Shown: positions 43,566 to 53,229 of the stretch, one piece after another | Position numbering within the stretch: the first letter of the stretch is position 1 | Layout: each line of letters begins with the position of its first letter | DNA from: Burkholderia sp. GAS332 | GTDB taxonomy: Bacteria; Pseudomonadota; Gammaproteobacteria; Burkholderiales; Burkholderiaceae | Assembly (NCBI GenBank): GCA_900142905.1 | Contig: FSRV01000001.1 | Location: 3,162,001 to 3,226,000 of the forward strand | Reading direction: 5' to 3' | DNA length: 64,000 nucleotides | Notes under the pieces: generated by a model | What the model saw: only the letters and a program-made list of their open reading frames with translations | Database searches by the model: none | What the model was told of the DNA's origin: nothing | Translations under genes and position numbers: made by a program

Positions 43566-44432
43566 ATGGCAGTTCGCACAACAGGCCGGCATGCCGGCGA
43601 CACGAAGTCCCGCATCCTCGACGCCGCGGAAACGCTTTTCATCGAATGCGGCTACGAGGCCATGTCCCTGCGCCAGATTACTTCGCGTGCCGAAGTGAAT
43701 CTCGCGGCAGTCAACTATCACTTCGGCAGCAAGGAATCGCTGATTCACTCGATGCTGGCGCGCCGGCTCGACCGGCTCAATCAGGAGCGCCTGAAGCTGC
43801 TCGACCGCTTCGACGAGATGCTCGGCGCGCGTCTGACCTGCGAGCACGTGCTCGGCGCCATGTTCATTCCCGCGCTGCGCTTGTCGCGCGATCCGCGAGT
43901 GGGCGGCAAGGCCTTTTTGCGCTTGCTGGGCCGCGCTTATACCGATCCGTCGGCATTTATTCGGGACTTTCTGAATGCGCACTACGAGTCGGTGGCCATC
44001 CGCTTTTTCGATGCATTCCAGCGCGCGCTCCCGCATCTGCCGCGTGAAGAGCTCGGCTGGCGTCTGCACTTCGCGATCGGCGCGCTGTCCGGCGTGCTGG
44101 CCGGAACCGATACCGACAGCCTGATTTCCGAGTTCTCGCAGGGCAAGTCGATGAACGACCTGCAACTGATCGCGCGTCTCGCTTCGCTGATGGTAGCCGC
44201 GCTGAAAGCGCCCTTGCCCGACAGCTCGCAACTGGCAACATTCGCCGCCGTGCTGGGCGACGCCACCGACGGCGCCCCGGAAGGCCTGGCGGAAGGCATG
44301 ACCCCGGCGGCGGTGACGCAGCAAGCGCCGGGCGGGTTTGAAGCGTCGGCGCCAGAAGATTCAGATGGCGAGCACCACGGCGGCAACATGGAGGCAAGTT
44401 CGTTTCAGCCGGCGTTGCACGGCACGGCTTAA
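43566..44432 (+). CDS. TetR family transcriptional regulator
   Basis: This 288-residue regulator has an N-terminal TetR helix-turn-helix (about 12-60: KSRILDAAETLFIECGYEAM, then LRQITSRAEVNLAAVNYHFG) and an all-helical ligand domain. It has a tail of about 60 residues that is Gly/Ala/Glu-rich (GAPEGLAEGM and so on), which is uncommon in TetR proteins. ATG 43566 is chosen because it begins the HTH region directly. The gene precedes the fatty-acid operon on the same strand and probably regulates it, like PsrA or FadR-type TetR repressors that sense acyl-CoA. This role is inferred from position. Confidence 0.85.
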   Translation: MAVRTTGRHAGDTKSRILDAAETLFIECGYEAMSLRQITSRAEVNLAAVNYHFGSKESLIHSMLARRLDRLNQERLKLLDRFDEMLGARLTCEHVLGAMFIPALRLSRDPRVGGKAFLRLLGRAYTDPSAFIRDFLNAHYESVAIRFFDAFQRALPHLPREELGWRLHFAIGALSGVLAGTDTDSLISEFSQGKSMNDLQLIARLASLMVAALKAPLPDSSQLATFAAVLGDATDGAPEGLAEGMTPAAVTQQAPGGFEASAPEDSDGEHHGGNMEASSFQPALHGTA

Positions 44433-44795
44433 TCAGGAAACTGAGCTGGAAACCGCGCTGGAGACTGAGCAGAAGCCCGCGCGGGCGGCGCCGACATAGG
44501 CCGCCCGCGTGCAAACAACATGAATACCGCATACCCGAGCAGCACGTCTAAGTCCCGCACCTAAGCGACGTCACGCTGTCGAACTACAAGTACGACACGA
44601 AAAGCGAAGCAGGCGCGACGCGAAAACCGCTCAGACGCGCCTGAAACAGCGACTAAAAAGCAGCGACAGGCAACTTGAAAGCGCCCCGAGCGCGCGACGC
44701 AGCAGCAACACCGCCAGTTAGAAGATCAACAGAACGCGAGCCGTCCGCGCCCCGTGGATGCGTTCGCACGCACCATCGAAACAGGAGGAAACGTC
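44433..44795 (+). other. Intergenic region, 363 bp, with a hairpin
   Basis: A 10-bp perfect hairpin (CGCGGGCGGC, 44480-44489, and GCCGCCCGCG, 44500-44509) lies after the TetR gene without a U-tract. The rest is the upstream region of fadE, where the start has AGGAGG. I see no confident promoter boxes or operator. A longer open frame on the plus strand here is a shadow. Confidence 0.45.
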
Positions 44796-47294
44796 ATGTC
44801 GTGGTTCATCCTAGTGCTCATCATTGCCGCTCTCGCGCTCGTCTACTTTCAGGCGCGCGCCTCATGGTGGCTTGCCTTCATGATCGCCTGGGTGGCCGCC
44901 GCGCATGTCTGCGGAGCAGCGGGTCCGCTGGCGACGACGGTGCTCGCGATCGTCTTCGTACTCCCCGCCCTCCTGCTCACGATCAAACCGCTGCGCCGTG
45001 CGTGGCTCACAAAGCCGGTGCTCGATATCTTCCGCAAGATCCTGCCGGAGATGTCGCCGACCGAGCGCGACGCGATCGAAGCCGGCACCGTCTGGTGGGA
45101 CGCCCAACTGTTCTCCGGACGCCCGCATTGGGACACGCTGCTCGGCTACGGCCCGGCCACGCTCTCCGCCGAAGAGCAATCGTTTCTCGATGTCGAATGC
45201 GAGCGTCTGTGCGATCTCGCGAACGACTGGGAAACCACCATGGTGTGGCAGGACCTCTCGCCAACCACTTGGCAATACATCAAGGAACACGGCTTTCTCG
45301 GCATGATCATTCCGAAGCAGTACGGCGGCAAGCAGTTCTCCGCTTACGCGCATTCGCAGGTCATCATGAAGCTCTCCACGCGCTGCTCGGCCGCCGCCGT
45401 TTCGGTGATGGTGCCGAACTCGCTCGGCCCGGCTGAATTGCTGATGCACTACGGCACCGAAGAGCAGAAGAATCACTATCTGCCGCGCCTCGCGCGCGGC
45501 GACGAGATCCCCTGCTTCGCGCTGACGAGCCCTTACGCCGGTTCCGATGCGGCCGCGATTCCCGACGTCGGCATCGTCTGCAAGGGCACGTTCGAAGGCC
45601 GCGAAACGCTGGGGTTTCGCGTCACATGGGACAAGCGCTACATCACGCTCGGACCGATCGCGACCGTGCTCGGCCTTGCGTTCCGCGCACTCGATCCCGA
45701 CCATCTGCTCGGCCTGGATGAAGAACCCGGCATCACCTGCGCGCTGATTCCGACCGACCATCCGGGCGTCAACATCGGCCGCCGTCACTGGCCGCTGAAC
45801 GCGGTGTTCCAGAACGGCCCGAATTCGGGCAAGGACGTCTTCATCCCGCTCGACTGGGTGATCGGCGGCCGCGCGCAAGTCGGCAACGGCTGGCGCATGC
45901 TGATGGAGTGTCTCGCTGCGGGCCGCGCGATTTCGCTGCCGTCGTCGAATGTGGGGATGGCGAAGATCGCCGTGCGCGGCACCGGTGCCTATGCCGCGAT
46001 TCGCCGTCAGTTCCGCACCGCCGTCGGCAAGTTCGAGGGTGTGCAGGAAGCACTCGGCCGCATGGGCGGCAATCTCTACGTGATGGACGCCGCGCGCCGC
46101 CTGTCCGCGCATGCGGTGGACCTCGGCGAAAAGCCCTCGGTGATTTCGGCGATCGCGAAGTATCACATCACCGAACGCGCCCGCATGGTCATCAACGACG
46201 GCATGGACGTCGCCGCCGGCAAGGGTATCTGCATGGGGCCGTCGAACTTTCTGGCGCGCGCCTATCAGCAGGTGCCCATTGCGATCACCGTGGAAGGCGC
46301 GAACATCCTCACGCGTTGCCTGATCATCTTCGGCCAGGGTGCGATTCGCTGTCATCCGTATGTGCTGAAAGAAATGGCGGCCACGCGCGAACCGGATCGC
46401 GCCAAGGCGCTACGCGATTTCGATGCAGCCTTTTTCGGCCACGTCAGCTTCACGCTCTCGAACGTGGTACGCAGTTTCGTTTATGGCATCACGGGCGGCG
46501 CGTTCATCGTCAAGCCGCGCTCGGCGTACGCACCGCTGCTGTCGTACTACCGTGCAGCAACCCGCATGTCGACCGCGTTCGCGTTGCTCGCCGACGTCTC
46601 CATGTTCGTGCTCGGCGGCGATCTGAAACGGCGTGAACGCATTTCCGGGCGTCTGGGCGATGTGCTCTCGCAGCTCTACCTGATCTCGGCGACGCTCAAA
46701 CGTTTCGAAGACGAAGGCCGTCAGGAGGAAGATCTGCCGCTGGTGCGCTGGGGCGTCGAGGATTCGCTATACAAGGCGCAACACGCGCTCGACGGCGTAC
46801 TCGCGAACTACCCGAACCGCCTCGCCGCGGGTCTCGTGCGCGTGCTCGCCTTTCCATTCGGCCTGCCGTATCGCGAGCCGTCCGATCAGTTGGGCACCGA
46901 AATCGCGGAGCTGATGCAAACGCCGGGCGCGGCGCGCAACCGCCTGGTGTCCGACTCATACGTGCCGCATCCGGATGTCGACGCGCTCGGTTACGGCGAG
47001 CTTGTGTTCGAGTTGAACCCGCGCTTCACGCAGATCGACCAGAAACTGCGCGACGCGGTCAAGCAAGGCCTGCTCGAACCGATGCCACAAAGCCTGCCGC
47101 ACCTGGCCGCGTGGACCGAAGCGGCCCAGCAGAACGGCCTGATCGATGCCGACGATCGTCGCGTGCTGGAAGACTACGCGCGGTATGGCGCGCAAGTCGT
47201 GAAGGTCGACGACTTCCCAGCCGACTTCGACATGCTCGCCAACTTGCAAAAGCGCAAGGACGCGCTCGAAAAAGCGCTGGAACTTGCGGCCTGA
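44796..47294 (+). CDS. fadE: Long acyl-CoA dehydrogenase, FadE type
   Basis: This 832-residue protein is a large acyl-CoA dehydrogenase of the E. coli FadE type. It has two to three N-terminal hydrophobic helices (WFILVLIIAALALVYFQA, LAIVFVLPALLLTI), which place it at the inner membrane, then the FAD-dependent dehydrogenase core (IPCFALTSPYAGSDAAAIPD) and an extended C-terminal part. It makes trans-2-enoyl-CoA in the first step of beta-oxidation. ATG 44796 has AGGAGGAA upstream. It is the first gene of a run with FabG-like, MaoC-like, thiolase and acyl-CoA ligase genes. Confidence 0.9.
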   Translation: MSWFILVLIIAALALVYFQARASWWLAFMIAWVAAAHVCGAAGPLATTVLAIVFVLPALLLTIKPLRRAWLTKPVLDIFRKILPEMSPTERDAIEAGTVWWDAQLFSGRPHWDTLLGYGPATLSAEEQSFLDVECERLCDLANDWETTMVWQDLSPTTWQYIKEHGFLGMIIPKQYGGKQFSAYAHSQVIMKLSTRCSAAAVSVMVPNSLGPAELLMHYGTEEQKNHYLPRLARGDEIPCFALTSPYAGSDAAAIPDVGIVCKGTFEGRETLGFRVTWDKRYITLGPIATVLGLAFRALDPDHLLGLDEEPGITCALIPTDHPGVNIGRRHWPLNAVFQNGPNSGKDVFIPLDWVIGGRAQVGNGWRMLMECLAAGRAISLPSSNVGMAKIAVRGTGAYAAIRRQFRTAVGKFEGVQEALGRMGGNLYVMDAARRLSAHAVDLGEKPSVISAIAKYHITERARMVINDGMDVAAGKGICMGPSNFLARAYQQVPIAITVEGANILTRCLIIFGQGAIRCHPYVLKEMAATREPDRAKALRDFDAAFFGHVSFTLSNVVRSFVYGITGGAFIVKPRSAYAPLLSYYRAATRMSTAFALLADVSMFVLGGDLKRRERISGRLGDVLSQLYLISATLKRFEDEGRQEEDLPLVRWGVEDSLYKAQHALDGVLANYPNRLAAGLVRVLAFPFGLPYREPSDQLGTEIAELMQTPGAARNRLVSDSYVPHPDVDALGYGELVFELNPRFTQIDQKLRDAVKQGLLEPMPQSLPHLAAWTEAAQQNGLIDADDRRVLEDYARYGAQVVKVDDFPADFDMLANLQKRKDALEKALELAA

Positions 47295-47418
47295 GTGCCT
47301 TAAAAACAACATCCAGGCGGGGCACACTCAGTGCCCCAAACTGGGTGCACACTGACACACGTCCGACGTACCCTCGGGGCGACGTCCTTCGGGCCTGGCC
47401 AGCGGAGCAACGAATAAC

Positions 47419-48831
47419 ATGAACGACTCATATCTGAACTTCGTCAACTCGCCGTTCGGTGCGCGCCTCGCGCGTTCCTTGGGTTTGCCGAAGCCCGAGG
47501 TGCTGCACCGCTATCGCGCGGACCAGCCCGAGTTCGACGGGCTGGTGGCGATCGGTGCGGGCCGCCAACCGCATCTGCTCGAGGCGCTCGCGAACCTCGT
47601 CACGCGCATCGGCGTGACCAGCGTGGCGCATGAAAGCGCGGGGCTGTGGGTGCCGCTCGCGAATCGCCATGGTCTGATGACGGGTCGTTTCGAACCGGCG
47701 GAGTCCGGTTCGCATGGCAAGCTCACGGCTTTACTGTTCGATGCTAGCGGTATCGAGGACAGCAGCCAGCTCGAACCGCTGCATGGATTCTTCCACGACA
47801 CGTTGCGCTCGCTCGGCAAGTGCGGCCGCATCCTCGTGCTGGGGCGACCGCCCGAAGCCTGCGCGACGCCACGTCAATGGACCGCCCAGCGCGCGCTCGA
47901 AGGCCTCACGCGTTCGCTCGGCAAGGAAGCGCGGCGTGGCATTACCTCGAATCTCGTCTACGTGGAGCAAGGCGCCGAGAACGGCATCGACTCGACGCTG
48001 CGCTTCTTTCTGTCGCCGCGCTCCGCCTATGTGTCGGGCCAGGTGGTGCGAATCGGTGCGCGCGCCGGTGCGGATACCTTACCGGCGTTCGACTGGAATC
48101 AACCGCTTGCAGGCCAGCGCGCTGTTGTGACCGGCGCGGCGCGCGGGATCGGCGCATCGATTGCGAGCGTGCTCGCCGCGGAAGGCGCGCACGTCATCGG
48201 CATCGACATCCCGTCGGCGCGCGACGCCCTCGATTCGACCATGCGCCAATTGAACGGCACCGCCCTCGCCTTCGACATTGCCGCGCCCGAAGCGCCCGCA
48301 CAGATCGCCGCCGCGCTCGACGAACAGGGCGTGGATATCATCGTGCACAACGCAGGCATCACCAAGGACAAAACCATCGCGAAGATGACCGACACCGCGT
48401 GGCAAAGCGTGATCGACATCAACCTGTCCGCGCAGGAACGGATCGACGACGCACTGCTCTCGGCCGGCATTCTGCGCGACGGCGGCCGCATCATCGGCGT
48501 GTCGTCGATCAGCGGCATTGCCGGCAATCTCGGCCAGACCAATTACGCCACCTCAAAAGCCGGCGTGATCGGCCGGGTGCAAAGCATGGCGCCACCTCTA
48601 CGCGCGCGCGGCATCACGATCAACGCGGTCGCGCCCGGCTTTATCGAAACACAGATGACCGCGAAGATTCCGTTGACCATCCGCGAGGCCGGCCGCCGCA
48701 TGAATTCGATGAGCCAGGGTGGCCAGCCGGTGGATGTCGCACAGACCATCGCATGGCTCGCGCATCCGGGATCGGCGGGCGTGAGCGGCCAGGTCGTGCG
48801 CGTGTGCGGACAAAGCCTGATTGGAGCGTGA
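47419..48831 (+). CDS. High-molecular-weight FabG-type 3-oxoacyl reductase
   Basis: This 470-residue protein is a two-domain short-chain dehydrogenase. The N-terminal part (about 1-215) is a degenerate Rossmann domain; the C-terminal part has the cofactor motif TGAARGIG (about 238-245) and the catalytic Ser and YATSK (Tyr at about 376). The size and layout match the mycobacterial FabG4 type, which reduces 3-oxoacyl-CoA and favours NADH. It works with R-specific 3-hydroxyacyl thioesters. The gene lies 124 bp behind fadE, with a hairpin (47319-47337) between them, and 2 bp before the MaoC gene. Confidence 0.88.
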   Translation: MNDSYLNFVNSPFGARLARSLGLPKPEVLHRYRADQPEFDGLVAIGAGRQPHLLEALANLVTRIGVTSVAHESAGLWVPLANRHGLMTGRFEPAESGSHGKLTALLFDASGIEDSSQLEPLHGFFHDTLRSLGKCGRILVLGRPPEACATPRQWTAQRALEGLTRSLGKEARRGITSNLVYVEQGAENGIDSTLRFFLSPRSAYVSGQVVRIGARAGADTLPAFDWNQPLAGQRAVVTGAARGIGASIASVLAAEGAHVIGIDIPSARDALDSTMRQLNGTALAFDIAAPEAPAQIAAALDEQGVDIIVHNAGITKDKTIAKMTDTAWQSVIDINLSAQERIDDALLSAGILRDGGRIIGVSSISGIAGNLGQTNYATSKAGVIGRVQSMAPPLRARGITINAVAPGFIETQMTAKIPLTIREAGRRMNSMSQGGQPVDVAQTIAWLAHPGSAGVSGQVVRVCGQSLIGA

Positions 48832-48833
48832 GC

Positions 48834-49754
48834 ATGGGTGAGCCGGGTGATCCGTTCAGGAGTGCTCACGCAGCGAGCGCGGGCCGTCCGAAGACCGTCG
48901 TCATCGAGCAGTTACCCGCGCCGGCGAAGCTGTATGCGCGCGCGTTGTCCGGCATCCTCAAACGCGGGCGCGAAACGCACTTGCCGGCGTTGCGCCTCGT
49001 GCGCCCCGCCGTGCCCCTCGATCCGGGGCCGATCTGGCGTTATTCGCGGGTCTGCGGTTTCATCCCCGAACACGGCGTGCCGCTCACGTATCCGCATCTG
49101 CTCGCCTTCCCGCTGCATCTGCTGATGCTGACCGACCCGGCGTTTCCCTGGCCGGCGCTCGGCCTCGTGCATCTGGCCAATCGTGTGCGGCTGCGCCGGC
49201 CGCTCGCTTACAAGGACCTGCTGCGCGTCGAGGTGGAGTTCGGCGCGCTGCTGCGTCACGACAAGGGGCAGGCGTTTGTGCTGCATACCCGCATGTACCG
49301 CCGCGGCGAAGCGGTGTGGGACGGCGACAGCGTCTATCTGAAACGCGGTGTGCCGGCGAGCGGCAGTCCGCTCGATCCGCTGGAGCTCGGGCACGACGCG
49401 CTGCAGCGCATCTCGCGCTGGCAACTGCCGCCGCAACTGGGCCGCGACTACGCGAGCGTGTCCGGCGACTACAACCCGATTCATCTCACTGCGCTGTCCG
49501 CGAAGGTATTCGGTTTTCCGCGCGCCATTGCGCATGGCATGTGGACGCTGGCGCGTGCTGCCTCCGCCCTGCAACCGCCGAAGCCGCTCGCCGAGGCAAC
49601 GCTGTCCGCCGAATTCAAACTGCCGATGCTGTTGCCTGGCGAGGCGTCGCTGTGGAGCGCGTCGCCTTCGCTGATCGAACGTGACATCGAGGTGCGCGAC
49701 GTCGCCGGCGAAAAACCGCATTTACGCGGCCGCATGCAGTGGAAGCTGCTGTGA
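48834..49754 (+). CDS. MaoC-like (R)-specific enoyl-CoA hydratase
   Basis: This 306-residue protein is a double hot-dog fold MaoC dehydratase. The catalytic hydratase motif is in the C-terminal half: SGDYNPIHLTALSAKVFGF, then PRAIAHGMW, which contains the Asp and His pair. The N-terminal half has LHLLMLTDPAFPWPALGLVH. Such enzymes hydrate trans-2-enoyl-CoA to (R)-3-hydroxyacyl-CoA. It starts 2 bp after the FabG-like gene, so the two are translationally close. It corresponds in type to mycobacterial HtdX. The R stereochemistry is inferred from the family. Confidence 0.85.
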   Translation: MGEPGDPFRSAHAASAGRPKTVVIEQLPAPAKLYARALSGILKRGRETHLPALRLVRPAVPLDPGPIWRYSRVCGFIPEHGVPLTYPHLLAFPLHLLMLTDPAFPWPALGLVHLANRVRLRRPLAYKDLLRVEVEFGALLRHDKGQAFVLHTRMYRRGEAVWDGDSVYLKRGVPASGSPLDPLELGHDALQRISRWQLPPQLGRDYASVSGDYNPIHLTALSAKVFGFPRAIAHGMWTLARAASALQPPKPLAEATLSAEFKLPMLLPGEASLWSASPSLIERDIEVRDVAGEKPHLRGRMQWKLL

Positions 49755-49909
49755 AGCATCGACCCGCAGGCACGCGCATGTTTTTGTCGCTGTATGGAAT
49801 TGAAGCCGTCTGCAAATCGTTGTTGAACTAACCGAAACACCCACGCAAAGAAGCCTTACTCACCGTTCGCACCGTTCAATAACCCGGGAACGACCCAAAG
49901 GAGCCGAGC

Positions 49910-51211
49910 ATGTCCAACCCGCTGCCCGCCGTGCGCCGCGTCGCCATCATCGGCGGCAACCGGATTCCGTTTGCCCGCTCGAACACCGCCTACGCGACCG
50001 CGTCGAATCAGGACATGCTGACGTTCACGCTGCAAGGCCTGATCGACCGCTACAACCTGCACGGCGAACGCCTGGGCGAAGTGGCCGCCGGCGCCGTCAT
50101 CAAGCATTCGCGCGATTTCAACCTGACGCGCGAATCCGTGCTGTCCACCACGCTTGCGAAAGAAACGCCGGCCTACGACGTGCAGCAGGCCTGTGGCACC
50201 GGCCTGGAAGCGGCCATTCTCATCGCCAATAAGATCGCGCTCGGGCAGATCGAGGTGGGCATTGCGGGCGGTGTCGATACGACCTCCGACGCACCGATCG
50301 GCGTCAACGAGCGCATGCGCAAGATCCTGCTCGAAGCGAATCGCGGCAAGAGCACCGGCCAACGTGTCGGCGCGCTGACCAAACTGCGACCAGGCATGTT
50401 TTTCAAGCCGCTTTTGCCGCGCAACGGCGAGCCGCGCACCGGGCTGTCGATGGGCGAGCATTGCGAGCTGATGGCCAAGCGCTGGAACATCTCGCGCGAA
50501 GCGCAGGATGTGCTCGCTTACGACAGCCACCGCAAGCTCACCGAGGCGTATGCGCGCGGCTTCGTCAACGACTTGATGACGCCGTACCGCGGCCTTGCGC
50601 GCGACAACAATCTGCGCTCCGATCTGACGCTCGAAAAACTCTCCGGCCTGAAGCCGGTATTCGATCGCGACGCGGGCACGCTGACTGCCGGCAATTCGAC
50701 GCCGCTGACGGACGGCGCGTCCGCCGTGCTGCTCGCGAGCGAAGAATGGGCGACCAAACATGGACTGCCGGTGCTGGCGTATCTGAGCTGGTCCGAAACC
50801 GCCGCCGTCGACTTTTTCGACAAGAAGGAAGGTTTGCTGATGGCGCCCGCCTACGCCGTGCCGCGCATGCTGGCGCGCGCCGGGCTCACGTTGCAGGACT
50901 TCGACCTGTATGAGATTCACGAAGCCTTCGCCGCGCAGGTGTTGTGCACGCTCGCGGCGTGGCAGGATGACGAGTATTGCCGCACGCAGCTCGGCTTGCC
51001 GGGGCCGCTCGGCGCGATCGATCGGGCAAAATTGAATGTGAACGGCAGCTCGCTCGCCACCGGCCATCCGTTTGCCGCCACAGGTGGCCGCATCGTCGCC
51101 GGACTCGCGAAGATGCTCGCCCAGCTCGACAAGCCGGCCGGCACCGCGCGCGGGCTGATCTCGATCTGCGCCGCGGGCGGCCAGGGTGTGGTGGCAATTC
51201 TGGAACGCTGA
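49910..51211 (+). CDS. Acetyl-CoA C-acyltransferase (thiolase)
   Basis: This 433-residue thiolase has the acylated cysteine in VQQACGTGLEAA (about Cys93), the active-site His in SLATGHPFAATGGR and the general-acid cysteine in ISICAAGGQG. It is close in length and type to FadA2-like thiolases and cleaves 3-oxoacyl-CoA to acetyl-CoA and a shortened acyl-CoA. The start ATG 49910 has GGAG upstream. It lies 155 bp behind the MaoC gene on the same strand. No S-specific FadB bifunctional protein is next to it, which fits an R-hydroxyacyl route. Confidence 0.92.
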   Translation: MSNPLPAVRRVAIIGGNRIPFARSNTAYATASNQDMLTFTLQGLIDRYNLHGERLGEVAAGAVIKHSRDFNLTRESVLSTTLAKETPAYDVQQACGTGLEAAILIANKIALGQIEVGIAGGVDTTSDAPIGVNERMRKILLEANRGKSTGQRVGALTKLRPGMFFKPLLPRNGEPRTGLSMGEHCELMAKRWNISREAQDVLAYDSHRKLTEAYARGFVNDLMTPYRGLARDNNLRSDLTLEKLSGLKPVFDRDAGTLTAGNSTPLTDGASAVLLASEEWATKHGLPVLAYLSWSETAAVDFFDKKEGLLMAPAYAVPRMLARAGLTLQDFDLYEIHEAFAAQVLCTLAAWQDDEYCRTQLGLPGPLGAIDRAKLNVNGSSLATGHPFAATGGRIVAGLAKMLAQLDKPAGTARGLISICAAGGQGVVAILER

Positions 51212-51361
51212 GCGTCGCGGCTGGCTCAGCGCGTGCTTCAATGAACGCCTTGTTTCGAAGGCTGCTGCCATGACTGCTTCGAGGACCGCTTTGACAACGT
51301 CAATGACTGGCTGCAACGCCAGCATACAAACAGATAAAGCCACCGCTTCAGGAGACGACCG

Positions 51362-53179
51362 ATGACCCAGCCCACGCAAGCCCCGCTCTCGCCCGCCGCC
51401 GGATCCGCACCGCTCGCGAATGCAGCGGACCCGGTGCCCAGTCAGATGCCCGGCCACGCGGCGAATCACGCGCCCAACACCGACGGCATCTGGTACGCGT
51501 CCTATCCGGCAGACGTACCGCATGAAATCGACGTCAACCAGTACGAATCGCTCGTGCAGTTCTTCGACGAATGCATTGCCAAGTTTCGCGAGCGGGTCGC
51601 GTATGTGAGTGTCGGCGCAAACCTGACGTATGGGGAACTCGGCCGCAAGGCGACCGCGTTCGCCGCGTATCTGCAAAGCATCGGCGTGAAGCCCGGCGAG
51701 CGCGTCGCGATCATGCTGCCGAATACGTTCCAGTATCCGGTGTCGCTGTTCGGCGTGCTCAAGGCGGGCGGCGTGGTCGTCAACGTGAATCCGCTCTACA
51801 CGGTGCGTGAGCTCGCGCATCAGCTCAAAGACAGCGGCGCGCAAACCATCATCGTGTTCGAGAATTTCGCGAAGACCGTTGAAGACGCGCTACCCGGCAC
51901 GAAGGTGCAGAACGTCATCGTGACGGGTCTCGGCGATCTGCTCGCCGACGGCCTGAATCTGAAAGGACGTCTGCTCAATTTCATGCTGCGCCATGTGAAG
52001 AAGATGGTCCCGGCATACAACCTGCCGAAGGCAGTGCCGCTGCTCCAAGCACTCTCGACCGGCTACACGCGGCCGCTGACGCCCGTGCACCCCACTCACC
52101 ACGACATCGCCTTCCTGCAATACACCGGCGGCACCACGGGTGTGGCCAAAGGTGCGATGCTCACGCACAGGAATATCATCGCCAACCTGTTGCAGGCGAA
52201 GGCGTGGTCCGAGGGGCAGTTGAGCGGCGAGATCGAAACGGTGCTCACGCCGCTGCCGCTGTATCACATCTATTCGCTGACCGTGAACGCGCTGATCTTC
52301 ATGGGACTCGGCGGACGCAACATCCTGATCGCCAATCCGCGCGACATGAAACGCGTGATGATGATCATCCGTCACGAGAAGTTCACCGGCATGACGGCGG
52401 TGAACACGCTCTACAACGCGTTCCTCGACAACGAGGAGTTCTGCAAGCGCGACTTCTCGAACCTGAAGCTCGCGATGGCGGGCGGCATGGCCACGCAGAA
52501 GTCGGTCGCCGATCGTTTCAAGGCGGTCACGGGCAAACCGATCATCGAAGGGTATGGGCTGACCGAATGCTCGCCAATCGTCTCGATGAATCCGGTGGAC
52601 CTGACCAATCTGCGTGACTTCGAAGGCTCGATCGGTTTGCCCGCGCCGTCCACGCAAGTGCGCTTCAAGAAGGACGACGGCACATGGGCGAACATCGGCG
52701 AAGCCGGTGAACTGTGCGTGAAGGGGCCGCAGGTGATGAAAGGCTACTGGAATCGCCCGGAAGAAACCGCCAAGGTGATCGACGACGACGGCTGGCTCGC
52801 CACCGGCGACATCGGCGTGATGGATTCGCGCGGCTTCATCCGCCTGATCGACCGGAAGAAAGACATGATCCTGGTGTCGGGCTTCAACGTCTATCCGAAC
52901 GAAGTCGAAGACGTGATCGCAATGCTCCCGGACGTGCGCGAAGTCGCCGCGATCGGCGTGCCCGACGCGGCGCAAGGCGAGCGCGTGAAGGTGTTCATCG
53001 TCAAGCGCAACCCCTCGCTGACCGCGGAACAGGTGATCGCCCACTGCCGCAAGAACCTCACGGGCTATAAGGTGCCGAAGCTCGTCGAGTTCCGCGACGA
53101 GCTGCCGCAAACCAACGTCGGCAAGATTTTGCGCCGCGCGCTGCGCGACGAGGAACTCGCGAAGCAAAAACCTGCCTGA
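51362..53179 (+). CDS. fadD: Long-chain acyl-CoA synthetase
   Basis: This 605-residue AMP-forming ligase has the P-loop TGGTTGVAKGAMLTHRN, the adenine-binding GYGLTECSP, the GWLATGDIG motif and the C-terminal KKDMILVSGFNVYPNEVE. It activates fatty acids with ATP and CoA for the operon. The N-terminal 40 residues are Ala/Pro-rich and not typical of FadD, but the body is normal. The start has AGGAGACG upstream. It lies 150 bp behind the thiolase and 50 bp before the DUF1571 gene, so the operon extends from fadE to at least 54255. Confidence 0.92.
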   Translation: MTQPTQAPLSPAAGSAPLANAADPVPSQMPGHAANHAPNTDGIWYASYPADVPHEIDVNQYESLVQFFDECIAKFRERVAYVSVGANLTYGELGRKATAFAAYLQSIGVKPGERVAIMLPNTFQYPVSLFGVLKAGGVVVNVNPLYTVRELAHQLKDSGAQTIIVFENFAKTVEDALPGTKVQNVIVTGLGDLLADGLNLKGRLLNFMLRHVKKMVPAYNLPKAVPLLQALSTGYTRPLTPVHPTHHDIAFLQYTGGTTGVAKGAMLTHRNIIANLLQAKAWSEGQLSGEIETVLTPLPLYHIYSLTVNALIFMGLGGRNILIANPRDMKRVMMIIRHEKFTGMTAVNTLYNAFLDNEEFCKRDFSNLKLAMAGGMATQKSVADRFKAVTGKPIIEGYGLTECSPIVSMNPVDLTNLRDFEGSIGLPAPSTQVRFKKDDGTWANIGEAGELCVKGPQVMKGYWNRPEETAKVIDDDGWLATGDIGVMDSRGFIRLIDRKKDMILVSGFNVYPNEVEDVIAMLPDVREVAAIGVPDAAQGERVKVFIVKRNPSLTAEQVIAHCRKNLTGYKVPKLVEFRDELPQTNVGKILRRALRDEELAKQKPA

Positions 53180-53229
53180 CAGGCAAGGCGCCGGATACCG
53201 CGCCTTGCGCCATCCTTTCGGAGAGATTC

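Noticed and set aside
44862..46355. A 497-codon minus-strand frame over fadE
   Set aside because: It is antisense to a motif-rich FadE and shows no domain pattern.
49856..51844. A 662-codon minus-strand frame antisense to the thiolase and fadD start
   Set aside because: The plus-strand genes have clear catalytic motifs; the antisense frame is a codon-bias shadow.
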